Below, piece after piece: positions 45,008 to 55,527 of a stretch of 64,000 nt of DNA. Within the stretch, counting starts at the first letter, position 1. Each line of letters opens with the position of its first letter. The notes under the pieces were generated by a model, which saw only the letters and a list, made by a program, of their open reading frames with translations, ran no database searches and was not told where the DNA came from. The stretch is from contig JAPTYO010000002.1 of assembly GCA_036873135.1 (NCBI GenBank), positions 17,944,452-18,008,451 on the forward strand, read 5' to 3'. The stretch comes from Clarkia xantiana subsp. parviflora. Its lineage: Eukaryota > Streptophyta > Magnoliopsida > Myrtales > Onagraceae. Made by a program: the position numbers and the translations under genes.

Positions 45008-47463
45008 TTGCAACGACGCTACATTCTACGCAGAATGAGTAAGTTCTTCATCCCCTCGGTTCGTCGCATTACTTTCTTTCATGATGTTAGCTCAGAGTCG
45101 GATTTTGAGTCAGACGTTGAGTTTGAATATTGGTCTGAATCGGAATCTGTCTCAAGTTTGGAATTTCTTACTGCTTTCGAGTTAGGTCTCGCATCATTGT
45201 CGAGGAATCACTTGTGTCGGAGGGATTATAACGAGTATGTAAACTTAGGGTGTTAGTCCCTTAGATGAACCTTTATACCCCTTCCTTCCATCTCTGAGGA
45301 ATATTCGCGAGACCGTGACAGTACCCCCGGCGGGGAAGGTTGTAGTATATATCTCTCAGATTCGATACGGGTTACGCTTGTTCTTCAGGATTTCTCCTGT
45401 GAACCTTGCTCCCAGTGCTATCCGTGTCTAGGTAGGATTCCGAGTATTATGTAAGTGGTACTCCTGGAAGTACTCCTTGGTCTTGTTTCAGTGCTTTTAT
45501 CGATTCCAATATCAGAAAAATATCGCTTTTGCGAGCCTGGTGACTCGCTACCCTCTTCTCAAGGATACCCGATTTGAGGATTTGGGGTTGGGTGAGGTCG
45601 AGTGGGACATTGACCTCCGCTTTGTGGCTCCCCTTAATAATTCGTTCAGTCATTGGTCTAAGCATTACTTCTTTGTCACCGATCGCTATGTTACTTGGTC
45701 GGTTCTTCACGAGAATCGCTCGGATGGCTGGCCTACCTTTGGAGAGTTTTCTTAATCGGACATAGAGACCATGAAGATTATTTATCAAAGCCATCACATC
45801 AGATATTATTGTTCCGTGTCTATGGTGACCGAGATGGATCTGTATAAGGCGGGTATTCGCTTGACCCCTCCCCCAGAGGGTTTGGTATGTCATTTAGTCC
45901 TCTTGTTTTCATTCATCTTTTGTTTTCCTTTGGTAGGTTTGTTTCATGGAAAATCCTATAATATGCAGGCGGAGCGTTTTGAACACATCGTCGAGTTGAG
46001 TAAGAAGAAAGAACCCTCCGTCTCTGCTCATAAGGTTAAGAAATCTTCCAAGTCAGGGAGAGCTGCAAAGACTTCCAGTATGTTCTTCCTTCCCTTTTTT
46101 TTCCTTTTATGACCTGCTTATAACCGTTCTCATGTTGTTTTCCTTATGTTGTCAGGGCACTCGCCACTGATCACCGAGCGTGTCGTTCCAGTGAGCAAGA
46201 GTTCGAGCCAGTCCAAGTCTAAGGCACGGAAGCCTGACTCTAAGGTCGGGCCCTCGGCTGCCAAGAAAAAGAAGACCGTGAGAGACTCTCCTTCAAGTGC
46301 CCGCTTGCCGACCCCCTCTCGTGATAAAGAGATAGTGGTTGAAGAGGCGCCCTCTTTGCTTGACAAGGGGAAGCGACATGCCGATGGTGATGGGATGTCC
46401 ATGGATCTTGATGCCTCTCCTCCATCCCTTGCCCCCCAGCCGAGCCGAGTCTCAGGTTTCTTACTATTTCTTGTAAATGTATTGTTACTCTTTGTGTGTG
46501 GTCCTTTTCTAACTTGTTGAGATAGTCCGACTCCCTGCATTGAGTCGTAAAGACTTGGTTCGTCTGACTGACGAGGATATTGTTGGGGCTGAGTGGACTC
46601 CTTTTGCTGGATCTAAAGAGTATCACTTCGACATCCATTCTTCATTACATACTCCCGAGGTTAGGGTTCGTGTCCTGCGTAGTGCTGTTGCTCCTGGAGA
46701 TCGCGTCTCTCACCCCAAGTCTTCTAAGGAAACCAGGCATTTCGTTCAAGGAGTCTTATCTCGATATGCCCCAGTAAGTGGTCTCTTTCTTTACTTTTCT
46801 GTTCTATGTAGTTGTTTGTTATGTGACATGATGTTTGTTTATTATCTCAGGGTATGTCTGATATTGTTAACCTTTCTTCCGTTGCACTTGAGTTATCTGA
46901 GGAGAACAAGGTACTTGAGGATAGTCAAGTATCCTTGAAGGCTGAGTTTGGCAGTGCTGTGAAGAAAACTCGCCTCTCTGACTTGAAGATGCAAGAGCTT
47001 CGAGATCAGGTAGACTCGCTTGAGACTACTATTGCTGATTTGCGCCGAAAGGCTGATGTTGATTCTTCACTCCATGCCGCGGAGTTAAAGAAAATTGAGG
47101 AGAAGTGTCGTGCGGAGGAGAGAGTTACTGCAGTGACTGAGTATAAGTCTTCCCCTACCTATGCTGCTGATTTTCAGACTCGATGCACCAAGGAGATGAA
47201 CCATTTTGGAGAGTATCTTACGGACCAGATATTCAGGATTGATCCTCAGTTTCCATTTGATGACCTGGGTGATTTTGGTCCTTATGCCAGTGGTTATGTT
47301 GTTGTCCTTAGGGGACAGGCTGCGGTTGCTGAGAACGTAGGTGATGCCCATGTGCAGGAGGATACTACGCCTATTGATGTCATTGATTCAGGTTCCTCTT
47401 CATCTTCTTCGAGTTCCATTAGTGGTTCTCTTCTGAGCATCAAGACCGTGAGGACTCCCTAGT
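45008..47463 (+). pseudogene. Antisense extra ORF with Transposase_28-like domain
   Basis: Plus-strand coding region, opposite to the host element. An N-terminal frame (MSKFFIPSVRRIT, ends about 45254) is followed by a domain resembling the 'putative gypsy type transposon' family: RYGLRL, ISPVNLAPSAIRV, a stop at about 45429, VGFRVLC, LFQCFYRF, HWSKHYFFV, and LTPPPEGL. Four GT-AG introns are visible: 45885-45968, 46078-46155, 46456-46525 and 46774-46850. Later exons carry a Lys/Ser-rich tract and a coiled coil (LSEENKVLEDSQVSLKAEF... to about 47110), ending in a Ser run and a stop at 47461. One or more internal stops make this copy a pseudogene. Function of the family is unknown. Confidence 0.7.
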
Positions 47464-47749
47464 GGCGTCCAATTGATTATCTGACATCCCTATCCCTGTA
47501 CATATTTCTTTGCTTTTCCTTCCCTTGTTGGGTTGAGTGGTTTCTCTCTGTGTTGGGTTGAGTATATTTTGAAGGCCTCATACTTAGGCACTTTATGGAG
47601 TTGCTACTAGACTTGGTTGTGTTTGCTTTCTTTATGATGTGTACCTTAGCTTGTGGCGTGGATGGTAGGATAACTTGTTACTTGACTGTGATAGCCTTTT
47701 GTGGTTGTTTGTGTGGTTCCTTCTTTGCATGCTCCTTTCTTGTGTTTGC

Positions 47750-49042
47750 TAGGGATGGGCATGGAACCGGTTCGGACCGAACCGGTTCCGAACCGGACCG
47801 GAACTGTTTAAAACGGTCCGGTCCAGTGATGAATCAGGTTTAGAATTGGCTTAAGTTAGATAAGAAAGAACTGGGCTGTTTAGAACCGGTCCAGAACCGG
47901 TTCGAAACCGGTTTTGGACTGTTTTTTTTAAAGAAAACAGTTCTGGTCCGGTTGGATAGACTGGACCGGTTTTTTTATGGAAAAAAAAGCCTCTAAACCA
48001 GGTCAAAAAGACCACAATTAAACTAGGTCAAAAAAAGCCTCTAAACCAGTTCTGGTCCTCTTCATCCACATGCTTCTCTCTTTTTCTGCAGTTCTCTCCA
48101 CCTCCTTGTGAAAAATTCTCCTTTGTCGCCTAAGTGTTGCCCCTTTCTACTCACATTGTTATGACATTGGGTCCCACATGGTCCCCACAGCATGTGAAAT
48201 AGAAGTGGAGTAAAACGTGTTACCGCTGAGCCACGGAAGAAAACCTCCCTCCTTGTGTGCTCCACTCGCAGTCGGCGACATTCGTGGCGGAGGAAGGACT
48301 GAAGTTTTACCTTCAGTCCACATTTTCACCATTCGTTTTACCTTCGCGCCGCTGAACGAAGAAGACTGAAGTTTACTGAATGGACAGGCGTGGAGAAGAG
48401 GAAGGACGCGACAGCGGGGAAGTGTGGACGAGATGGTGGGGAGGCGGACTAGCCGGCTGAGTCGATTGTCGAACTCGAAGGTCGAAGAAGGAAGAACGTA
48501 GAAGAGTTTTCCACTTCGATTGTCGAACTCATAGGTTAATTGAAGAATGAAGAACACTTCCTCACCTCTGTCTCTGTGAGTCTGTGATTGTTGAGTTGTC
48601 TTCTCAGTTCTCACTTCTCTTCTATTCTGTATAGTGTATTCTCCCGAATTGAAGGTGCCTAAAGGTTTGGTTTTTTATTTTTTTATTTTGTAAAGTAAAA
48701 GTAGGTGCCGTAGGGTAGGGTAGTTGGAGTGTTGGACTTGCTAAAGTATGACACTATGACAGTGCATTAGTCATGTCAGTTTGGCTCCATGCTTTAATTA
48801 GGTAAGTCTGGCCCGTCTTTTCATTTTTTATTATTAATTATTAAATATAAAACCAGTTCCAAAACCGGTCCGAGTCGGCCCGTTTTTTAGAACCGAATGG
48901 GTATACCCCCTGGTCCGGTTCTAGTTTAGTTTATTTTGAACTGGACTGTTTGGAACCGGTCCAGACTGGACCGGTTCCAAACAGTCCGGTTTCGAGCCAG
49001 ATCCGGTCCGGTCCATCCGGACCGGTTTTTTTGCCCATCCTA
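47750..49042. mobile_element. hAT-like element, GAACCGGTTC family
   Basis: A 1293-bp element with a perfect 8-bp duplication GTGTTTGC (47742-47749; 49043-49050) and ends TAGGGATGGGCATGGAACCG and TTTTTTTGCCCATCCTA. Both arms are arrays of GAACCGGTTC/GGACCGGAC words. The central 750 bp is unique, with minus-strand frames (48159-48614) of no recognised family. It is inserted in the gypsy element just past the antisense ORF. Confidence 0.92.
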
Positions 49043-49204
49043 GTGTTTGCATTTATTTGTTTGATGTCTCTTTAGCTTTCCCTTGTGTCATGATACCTGT
49101 AATGTCATCATGAAAAAACTTGCGTGTTTCTCATATCATGTATCCTTGCTTTAAAAAGTAAGGTTTTTCAAGGTATGTTGTTGAGTCATTGTAAAAAATT
49201 TTAC

Positions 49205-49690
49205 GAGATAGACTCTAGGATGGCGCGGAATTAGTTCACGAGATAGGCTCTCGGATGGCACATAATGTGTTCGCGAGATAGGCTCTCGGAAAGCGCAGAA
49301 TTAGTTTGCGAGATAGGCTCTCGGAAAGCGCGGAATTAGTTCGCGAGATAAGCTCTCAGAGGGCACGAAATATTCCACGAGATAGACTCTCGGAGGGCAC
49401 GGAATATGTTCGCGAGATAGGCTCTCGGAAGGCGCGGAATTAGTTCGCGAGATAGGCTCTCGGAGGGCACGGAATATGTTCGCGAGATAGGCTCTCGGAA
49501 GGCGCGGAATTAGTTCGCGAGATAGGCACTCGGAGGGTACAGAATATTTCACGAGATAGGCTCTCGGAGGGCACGAAATATGTTCGCGAGATAGATCTCG
49601 AAGGGCACAGAATTTTTCACGAGATAGGCTCTCGGAGGGCACGAAATATGTCCGCGAGATAGGCTCTCGGAGGGCACAGGAAGTGTCATG
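49205..49690 (+). repeat. 35-bp minisatellite, GAGATAGGCTCTCGGAGGGC
   Basis: About 14 imperfect units of 30-36 bp, each containing CGAGATAGGCTCTCGGA followed by a GC(A/G)C(A/G)GAAT(T/A)(A/T)-type spacer. Each unit holds a short inverted repeat (CGAGA..TCTCG), so it can form hairpins. Located in the gypsy element between the gag-like block and the antisense ORF. Confidence 0.95.
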
Positions 49691-50010
49691 CACTTGTTGT
49701 CATATCTAAGTAAGAAGTTTGTGGAGATATTGTTATCTCATACTTAGAAAATATTTTGATAAACATTTACTTCATTGAAAGCATTCATGCCTTATACACA
49801 TGAGGGGTGCCATTGGTGGTCCCAGACATCCTTTTAAGGAAACAAAAGATAGTCGAAAAATTGGAGAAACTTCGTGAGTTTTTCGCCTCAAGAGTTGTTT
49901 TTAGAAACTAAACAATTAAACATGCTATAGAAGATAAAACCAAGGATATGTTGTTTTGCTGATGTGATTTCCTTAGTTTGTGGTGGATGGTACAGGTGTT
50001 ATGTATTCCT

Positions 50011-50781
50011 TTAGTCCCCCTTGTAGATCATCTCTTCAATCTCAATTTTCAACATCATGCAGTCATTTGTCTTGTGTCCCCACGTTCCATGGTAGTCACA
50101 CCATCCTCTTATGTCCTTTCCAAGGAAGGCCTTGCCTTCCTCCTTGCATTCTGGCAGCTCCTTGCTTAGGTATTTCTTGAAAAACTCTTCAACTTGCATC
50201 CTAAGGGGTGTGAAATTGAAATTTACACCTCCTCATTGTATGTAAGCTTCCTCCTCCTCCATGGATGCTTCACCATACTGCCTCCTTTCTTTCTCGAATG
50301 CCTTGTCCAATTTTTCTTTAAGTTCACGCATCGTGCTGGTCATCACTACTTCATAATAACCTCCAAAGGCCTCGAAAGAGGTTGGATGCATGTTTCTGAG
50401 GAAGGCTCTTACATCCCCCCCTCTCGTTACCTCCATGTTGGCCCCATACTCCATGAACCTTTCGAAGTAACTTGCAATGGATTCTCCTGGCATTTGCTTT
50501 ACATCCTCCATGTGCCTGAAGCCTCTTTCAATTGCTCTTTTTACTCTCCTTCCACTTTCATTATCTGGCTTCCAAGGTATGTTTGTTACTCTTACAACCT
50601 TTCCACCTCCTGTTCTCTTGGGCAAACTTCCAAACATTTGCATGCTTAGGCGGAGTGTGACTCCTGCCCTTTGCTTTCGTTGCCTTAGCTGTTTTCTATC
50701 CCCTTTTTTAGAGTTCTTACTCTGTCTGCCTCCTGTCATCACCATTGCCACTATGTCGGGCTGATGTGATCTACGCCTCAT
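50011..50781 (-). pseudogene. Second gag-like block with zinc knuckle
   Basis: The minus-strand frame 50781-50233 has Gag-type features (RGFRHMEDVKQMPGESIASY, FERFMEYGANMEV, VRAFLRNMHPTSFEAF) and a Lys/Arg-rich start. Frame 50199-50011 carries a CCHC-like knuckle CDYHGTWGHKTNDC. It follows the protease of the same element, an unusual order that suggests a nested or duplicated gag. Frameshifts separate the parts. Confidence 0.65.
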
Positions 50782-50982
50782 GGAATTAACGTAACATTGC
50801 CATGTTGTGCGTTGATCACCCAGGACTTCTCCTACTCCACTCTCAGTGATATATTACATTTTCTGGTGCACTGATGAGGGCACAATCTCGTATGGATTTA
50901 TTGTGGTTCTTCCTAGGATCCCGTTGTAGGCTCCTAAGTTTTCCACTACCAAAAAGTTCACATTTATCTTCAGCTGTGTCTA

Positions 50983-51576
50983 TCATTGCCCCAGTGTCAC
51001 TGGTAGAGTTATCATTCCTAGAGGGTAACTTGTCGCTCCAGAGAATCCGACTAGAGGAAGATTCATCGGCTTGATATCTGCCTTGGATTTTCCTATCTCT
51101 TCAAGCACGCGCATTTGTAGTATATCTGCCGAGCTTTCTCGATCAACAAGTATTCTTTTCACATCAAAGTTTTCAATGTCCATTGTTATCACTAGGGCAT
51201 CGTCATGTGGGAAGACGATATGGCTCTTATCCTTCTCAGAAAATTCAATTACCATTTCATTTTCCTCCCTTGGTCTCTTTCTCCACTTTGTTGTTACATC
51301 TATCCTGGAGGCATACACCTCTCTTTCATTTGCAGTTGATCCACCTGCCGCGATTCCACCATGTATCATGTTGATAGTTCCCCTTTTGGTAGGCAAGGGA
51401 TTGTAATCAACCTTCTCCTTTCCTTTGTCCTTTTGCACGAGCCTTGCGGGTGTACTGCTGCCCCCGTGATCTACAAATTGCTTCAATTCTCCCCTTTGCA
51501 GTGCATTGTTTATACTTAACTTTAAACTGAAGCATTCGTTTGTATCATGGTCATGTGCTTCATGGTGTCGCACCAT
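50983..51576 (-). pseudogene. Gypsy aspartic protease remnant
   Basis: The retroelement protease that matures Gag-Pol. The frame begins with a knuckle remnant (HEAHDHDTNECFSLKL), has a basic linker, then HDDALVITMDIENFDVKRIL and VDRESSADIL at the active site, where the family has VDTGSSADIL. The Thr-Gly of the catalytic triad is replaced by Arg-Glu, so activity is unlikely. The tail LPLVGFSGATSYPLGMITLPV is family-typical. It lies downstream of gag on the same strand. Confidence 0.8.
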
Positions 51577-53615
51577 TTTCCTTTTTCATTTCCTACCATT
51601 GGGGCTCTCCATCTTGCTGGGGGTGTCCATATCTTCAAGTCCATCATTTCTCTTAATACGACTATCGGGATCGTATTCAATGTTACGAACTTGATGACAT
51701 TGATATCCTTTGCTCTTAGCTGCTCACCTGTCTGGTTTCTTGGCTGGGGCGGACGCCAATCTTGTTGTCTAATTGGTTGGGAAACCTGAGGTGGTTTTCC
51801 TCTATTTGGTTTTGTGTTCTCTTCCTTAGTGGCCTGAATCTTTACCCTCTTGCTTATTCTATGCATTTCCAAATCTATGTGGATTTTCACCCTCGCAGCC
51901 AACTCCTCCAGTGTGCTTGCGGGTTTTTTAGCCATTTTTTCTGCCAAGGTTGAGCCAAAGAGTCCAAGGTTTCTTGTGAAGGCCCTTATGATCTCGCCTT
52001 TAGTTATGTCCCCTTGTATATCAGCTAGGTTCTGTTTGAACCTGGTGTAATAGTTTGCTAGCGTCTCCTCATGCTCTTGTTTCACATCGTTAAGCGAACT
52101 TGTTCCCTTGAGTAACTTCCTTTCTCCCAAGTACCTTTGGAGGAACTTAGCTTTCAGTTGTGCCCATGAATGGATGCTCTCATTTGGTAGGCTGAAGAAC
52201 CAGTGCGATGCTACCCCTGACAATGTATTTGGGAACAATAGTGCCTTATAGCGATCATCCATTGTCCTACCCAAGAGGGAGGCCTCGTGTTGTTGGATGT
52301 GCTCCAAGGGTCACTCTTGCCATTATACTTTTCTATCTTTATCACGTGCAATGCGTCAGGCACTTTGTTGTTCTCCAACTCCCTTGTAAAGGGGTGACTT
52401 GTGCTATCACTCAACCAGTGCAATCCATCCGTCTTAGATTCATTCATCGTCTTCGCGATCATTGCCTATATGTATTCCCGAGTTAGCATCACTGGTGATG
52501 GGCTATAATTTCTTTGAGGCCCGTCATAGATTATCTCCGAGCTTGCAGGGATTCCGTGTCCATATGATAATGGTTGTATGTGTAACGTGGATATCTCTTT
52601 GGGGGTGGATGCTGGAATTCCTGTCTCTTTGGTTGTTGAGGCTGTGCATTATCCCTCAATGAAGTGTATGTCCATGCCCCCGCGGTGCTTGGGGTTGCAT
52701 TGAGAGGGACGAATTGCTGCCTTGGGGATGGTACTTGCTCGTTTCTGCCTTAACTTTCACGCTGCCCTGTTGGAGGGCGCGTGTGTTGTTCTTCTTCCGG
52801 GAACTGCTCTGCCTGCTGGTACTGCTCTTCTTGTGGGTATTGATTCGCCTGCGGGTGTTGCTCCGCTTGCGTATACTGCCTCTCATGCCTGTTTCTCACA
52901 GCCTCTCTATAAGCCAACAGCTCATCTAATGCATTCATGAACCCTGGAGTCACTGTTTTGCTCCCTGTGAATACATAGGCCCAGTGTTTTGAAAACCGGG
53001 CCTTGGACCGGAAAGATGACCGATTCCCGGTCTAACCCGGTTCAATCCGGTTTTATTGCTTGAAATGATTAAAATTTAGAAATATATTTATAAGATATTT
53101 TTCTGTCATTATATTTACAAGTTGTTATGCAGTTCAGTGGTAGTATGTTGTAATCCTCAAAGGAGGTCATGGGCTCTAGTTTTGGTATCTCTAATTAATA
53201 TTTTTCTTAAGAAAAAAAAGTACATTCTTCTCTCTTACGGTCAAACCGGTGCCGGTTTATCCGGTCCGACCCGGCTGATACACCCGGTTCACGGTCTGAC
53301 CCGGTCCGACCGCCGGTCCGGTTTTCAAAACACTGCATAGGCCTTGTATTAGTGGTATGAACCCGATTGTTGTTTCTTTGTGCTGGCATTCCATACGGAT
53401 ACTCCTGAGGATATGTTTCATAGTGGTACCCCTGTGGGGGTGTCGTATATTTGTATCCTTGAGACGGTACTCCCTGCAGGCTGCCCCTGAGGAGTAGGCT
53501 GTCTTGCCGAGGGTACGGGCTGTCTTGGTGTATGTACAGGTTGTCCTCTTTGATTGTTTGGCTGCCTATTGTCCCCCGGTGGACGGTCGTCCTTAGATGG
53601 CAGGCTGTTCGTCAT
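51522..53615 (-). pseudogene. Gypsy gag, interrupted
   Basis: Gag polyprotein start: Pro/Gln-rich N-terminal frame 53615-53418, then a hAT-like insertion (53335-52982), a Gln-rich stretch (AEQHPQANQYPQEEQ, 52953-52750), linker frame 52462-52211 (KIEKYNGKSDPW), and the Gag domain 52307-51522 (LLGRTMDDRYKALLFPNTLSG, WAQLKAKFLQRYLG, NYYTRFKQNLADI, ASTLEELAARVKIHIDLE). Frameshifts and the insertion disable it. Confidence 0.82.
52982..53335. mobile_element. hAT-like MITE, GGTCCGGT family
   Basis: A 354-bp element with a perfect 8-bp duplication CATAGGCC (52974-52981; 53336-53343). Perfect inverted ends CAGTGTTTTGAAAACCGG and CCGGTTTTCAAAACACTG. The arms hold GACCCGGTC/CCGGTCCGAC words. The AT-rich centre includes TGCAGTTCAGTGGTAGT and GGGCTCTAGTTTTGG, which faintly resemble tRNA A and B boxes. 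Confidence 0.95.
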
Positions 53616-53648
53616 AGATCTTGTGATAGCCAGGCTTTTTAGTCAAAA

Positions 53649-53665
53649 CCCACGGACGACGCCAA
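53649..53665 (-). promoter_or_regulatory. Gypsy primer-binding site
   Basis: The minus strand reads TTGGCGTCGTCCGTGGG one base after the 5' LTR, close to the TGGCGCCGTC-type primer sites of plant Tat/Athila-group elements. Confidence 0.7.
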
Positions 53666-53666
53666 G

Positions 53667-54613
53667 TGTTAAGACGTGTGCCTCAGGTCAACGGGTCGCC
53701 AGTCCGAGTGCCACTTCTCACGGGTAAAATCTTCGATCTGATACCCCGTCTGCTCAGAAATGTGATCTGTGTCCTTCACTTGTCCTAGTCTTCCTTTCCT
53801 TGCCGATCTGCAAAGGGGCAATAACCAAGCACGGAGGAGGGGGGGTGCATGGTTGAGCCCTCTCCGATGCCTAAGTGAGTCCGAGATTCTAGAGAGATAA
53901 AGTAGAGAGAAGGCAGAGCTAAACTAGTAACCAAGTAACATGAACCGAATGAATTGAACTTGAGCAGTATATATAGACTTCAGGGGGGGTATGTGAAACC
54001 CTTATGTGAAACAATATGATTAAACCCTTAATAGCATGGAGAGGTATGTGAAAAAGTCTAAGTGTCAGAGGAAAATGGGATCATGTCGCCACGAGGGGCG
54101 GTTTTGGTGGCAAGGTTCGGGACGTCGAGTACACCCCTGAGATGGGTGTATGACGTCCGAGAAGGGTCCCGATACCTTCAGGGTCGGGCGAAAAATCCGA
54201 CCCTCAAGGTTTGGGATTGGTCCAGGTTGGACCAATCCCTCCTAGGAGAGATTGGGGCGGCTCACCCGATCCCTCCTAGGAGAGATTGGGGCGGCTCACC
54301 CGATCCCTCCTAGGAGAGATTGAGGCGGCTCACCTGATCTCTCCTAGGAGAGATCGGGTGGGCCGACCCGATCTTTCCTAGGAGAGATCAGGTGGGCTGA
54401 CCCGGGCTCACCTAGGTGAGACCGGTCCAGCTGGTCCGAACTCACCTAGATGAGATTGGGCCAGCGGAAGGGTCCGAGCGAGTATTTTTGCTTGTCCGGG
54501 CCGTTCGCGCTGTGGGTCAATCCGGGTCCAAGTTTCGAATTATAACGTAAGTGGGGTGATCGAAATAAGACAATCCGAATGGAGACGGGTTCAAATTAGG
54601 CGTATATCCATAA
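53667..54613 (-). mobile_element. 5' LTR of the gypsy element
   Basis: 947 bp. It differs from the other LTR mainly by an expanded palindromic repeat at about 54230-54420. The end reads CCATAA where the other LTR has CCATCA. Confidence 0.8.
54230..54420 (+). repeat. Palindromic tandem repeat in the 5' LTR
   Basis: Five or so units of about 37 bp, each with TCCTAGGAGAGAT (self-complementary core CTCCTAGGAG) followed by TGGGGCGGCTCACCCGATC variants. The partner LTR has one such unit plus one related CACCTAGATGAGAT unit. Confidence 0.9.
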
Positions 54614-54618
54614 ATTAG

Positions 54619-55519
54619 TAGAACTTGGAATAATCTATATGTAGATTTTCTTTAATGATGCGTTATAGACAGATTTAATACAATGATCCCTTCAATCTCT
54701 ATGCGCTTTCACCATATGGTGTCCCACTTATTGTGAAAACCTTTTATTTTCTTAAAGTACAGTAGCATTTGATATAAATAGAGAATAGCAACTAATTATA
54801 ACAGAGCTAAAGTAGGTCTAAAGTACCAACATGTACATGTTCAATATGCAAAACCATCATCTAGCAAACACCAAAACTTATCTCTCAAAATAGATGAATT
54901 TTCAGTGGTTACAAATTAATACGCTGGATTCAAAGCTAAAATCGATCAGCAACCAAAATAAATCGATCAACAATCAAACATAGCACTACATTCAAAGCCA
55001 CCTTGTATTGCAACAGTGATTTTGGCCAATAAAATTAAGCAGCGATGAAAGATCCCATAAATAAAGAGTGCAAACCTCAATTCAACAATAACAGGTGGAA
55101 TTGAGTTTCAGAAAGTCCACTCACTCTTCGTCAGAACTCAATCTAAGGAAACACGAGAAATTATTGAGTGGAACGGACCTAGCACGTGGCTAATAGCTGG
55201 TATCCCTTCATCCAAGCAGATTGTGACAAGTTGCAGAAATTGTCTGACACACTACCACGTGTCTTACATTAATTGGTTGCAGGGGCACCAACTATGAGCC
55301 ACGTGCTAGCTCCGTTTCAAACAATAAATTCTCAAGGAAACACATGAAGGGAATCTGCTCAAAGATATTCTCTGCCACCTTAAATACGAACCAATTTTAA
55401 TTGGTACGTGGCAACCAAAGAAGCACCTTAATTGCTAAAGATGCATCTAAATTATATTAATATATTGATTATTACCAACAAGCAAACTTTTTGCTCGTTT
55501 GAAAATATTAATTAGTTAA
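54619..55519. other. Spacer, possible remains of a split gene or Helitron
   Basis: No gene recognised. If the fragments at 41607-42592 belong to a Helitron or gene split by the gypsy insertion, its other half should lie here. CACGTG cores occur near 55186 and 55257. Confidence 0.3.
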
Positions 55520-55527
55520 CTTTAAAC

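Larger units (their letters stand above)
42750..54613 (-). mobile_element. Large non-autonomous Ty3/gypsy (Tat-like) element
   Basis: LTRs at 42750-43553 and 53667-54613 start TGTTAAGACGTGT in plus orientation. On the minus strand the order is 5' LTR, primer site (53665-53649), gag, protease, a second gag-like block, a minisatellite, an antisense ORF, purine tract (TCGGGGGCACG, about 43564-43554), 3' LTR. No reverse transcriptase, RNase H or integrase is seen. Flanks ATTAT (42745-42749) and ATTAG (54614-54618) give a 4/5 match to a target duplication. Two hAT-like elements are inserted in it. The antisense ORF between the gag-pro region and the 3' LTR is a hallmark of Tat-lineage elements. 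Confidence 0.8.

Noticed and set aside
49205..49690. CRISPR-like array of short repeats
   Set aside because: Units are contiguous tandem repeats without unique spacers, in a plant retrotransposon.
49301..49693. 130-residue frame with SLSRE repeats
   Set aside because: Translation of the 35-bp minisatellite.
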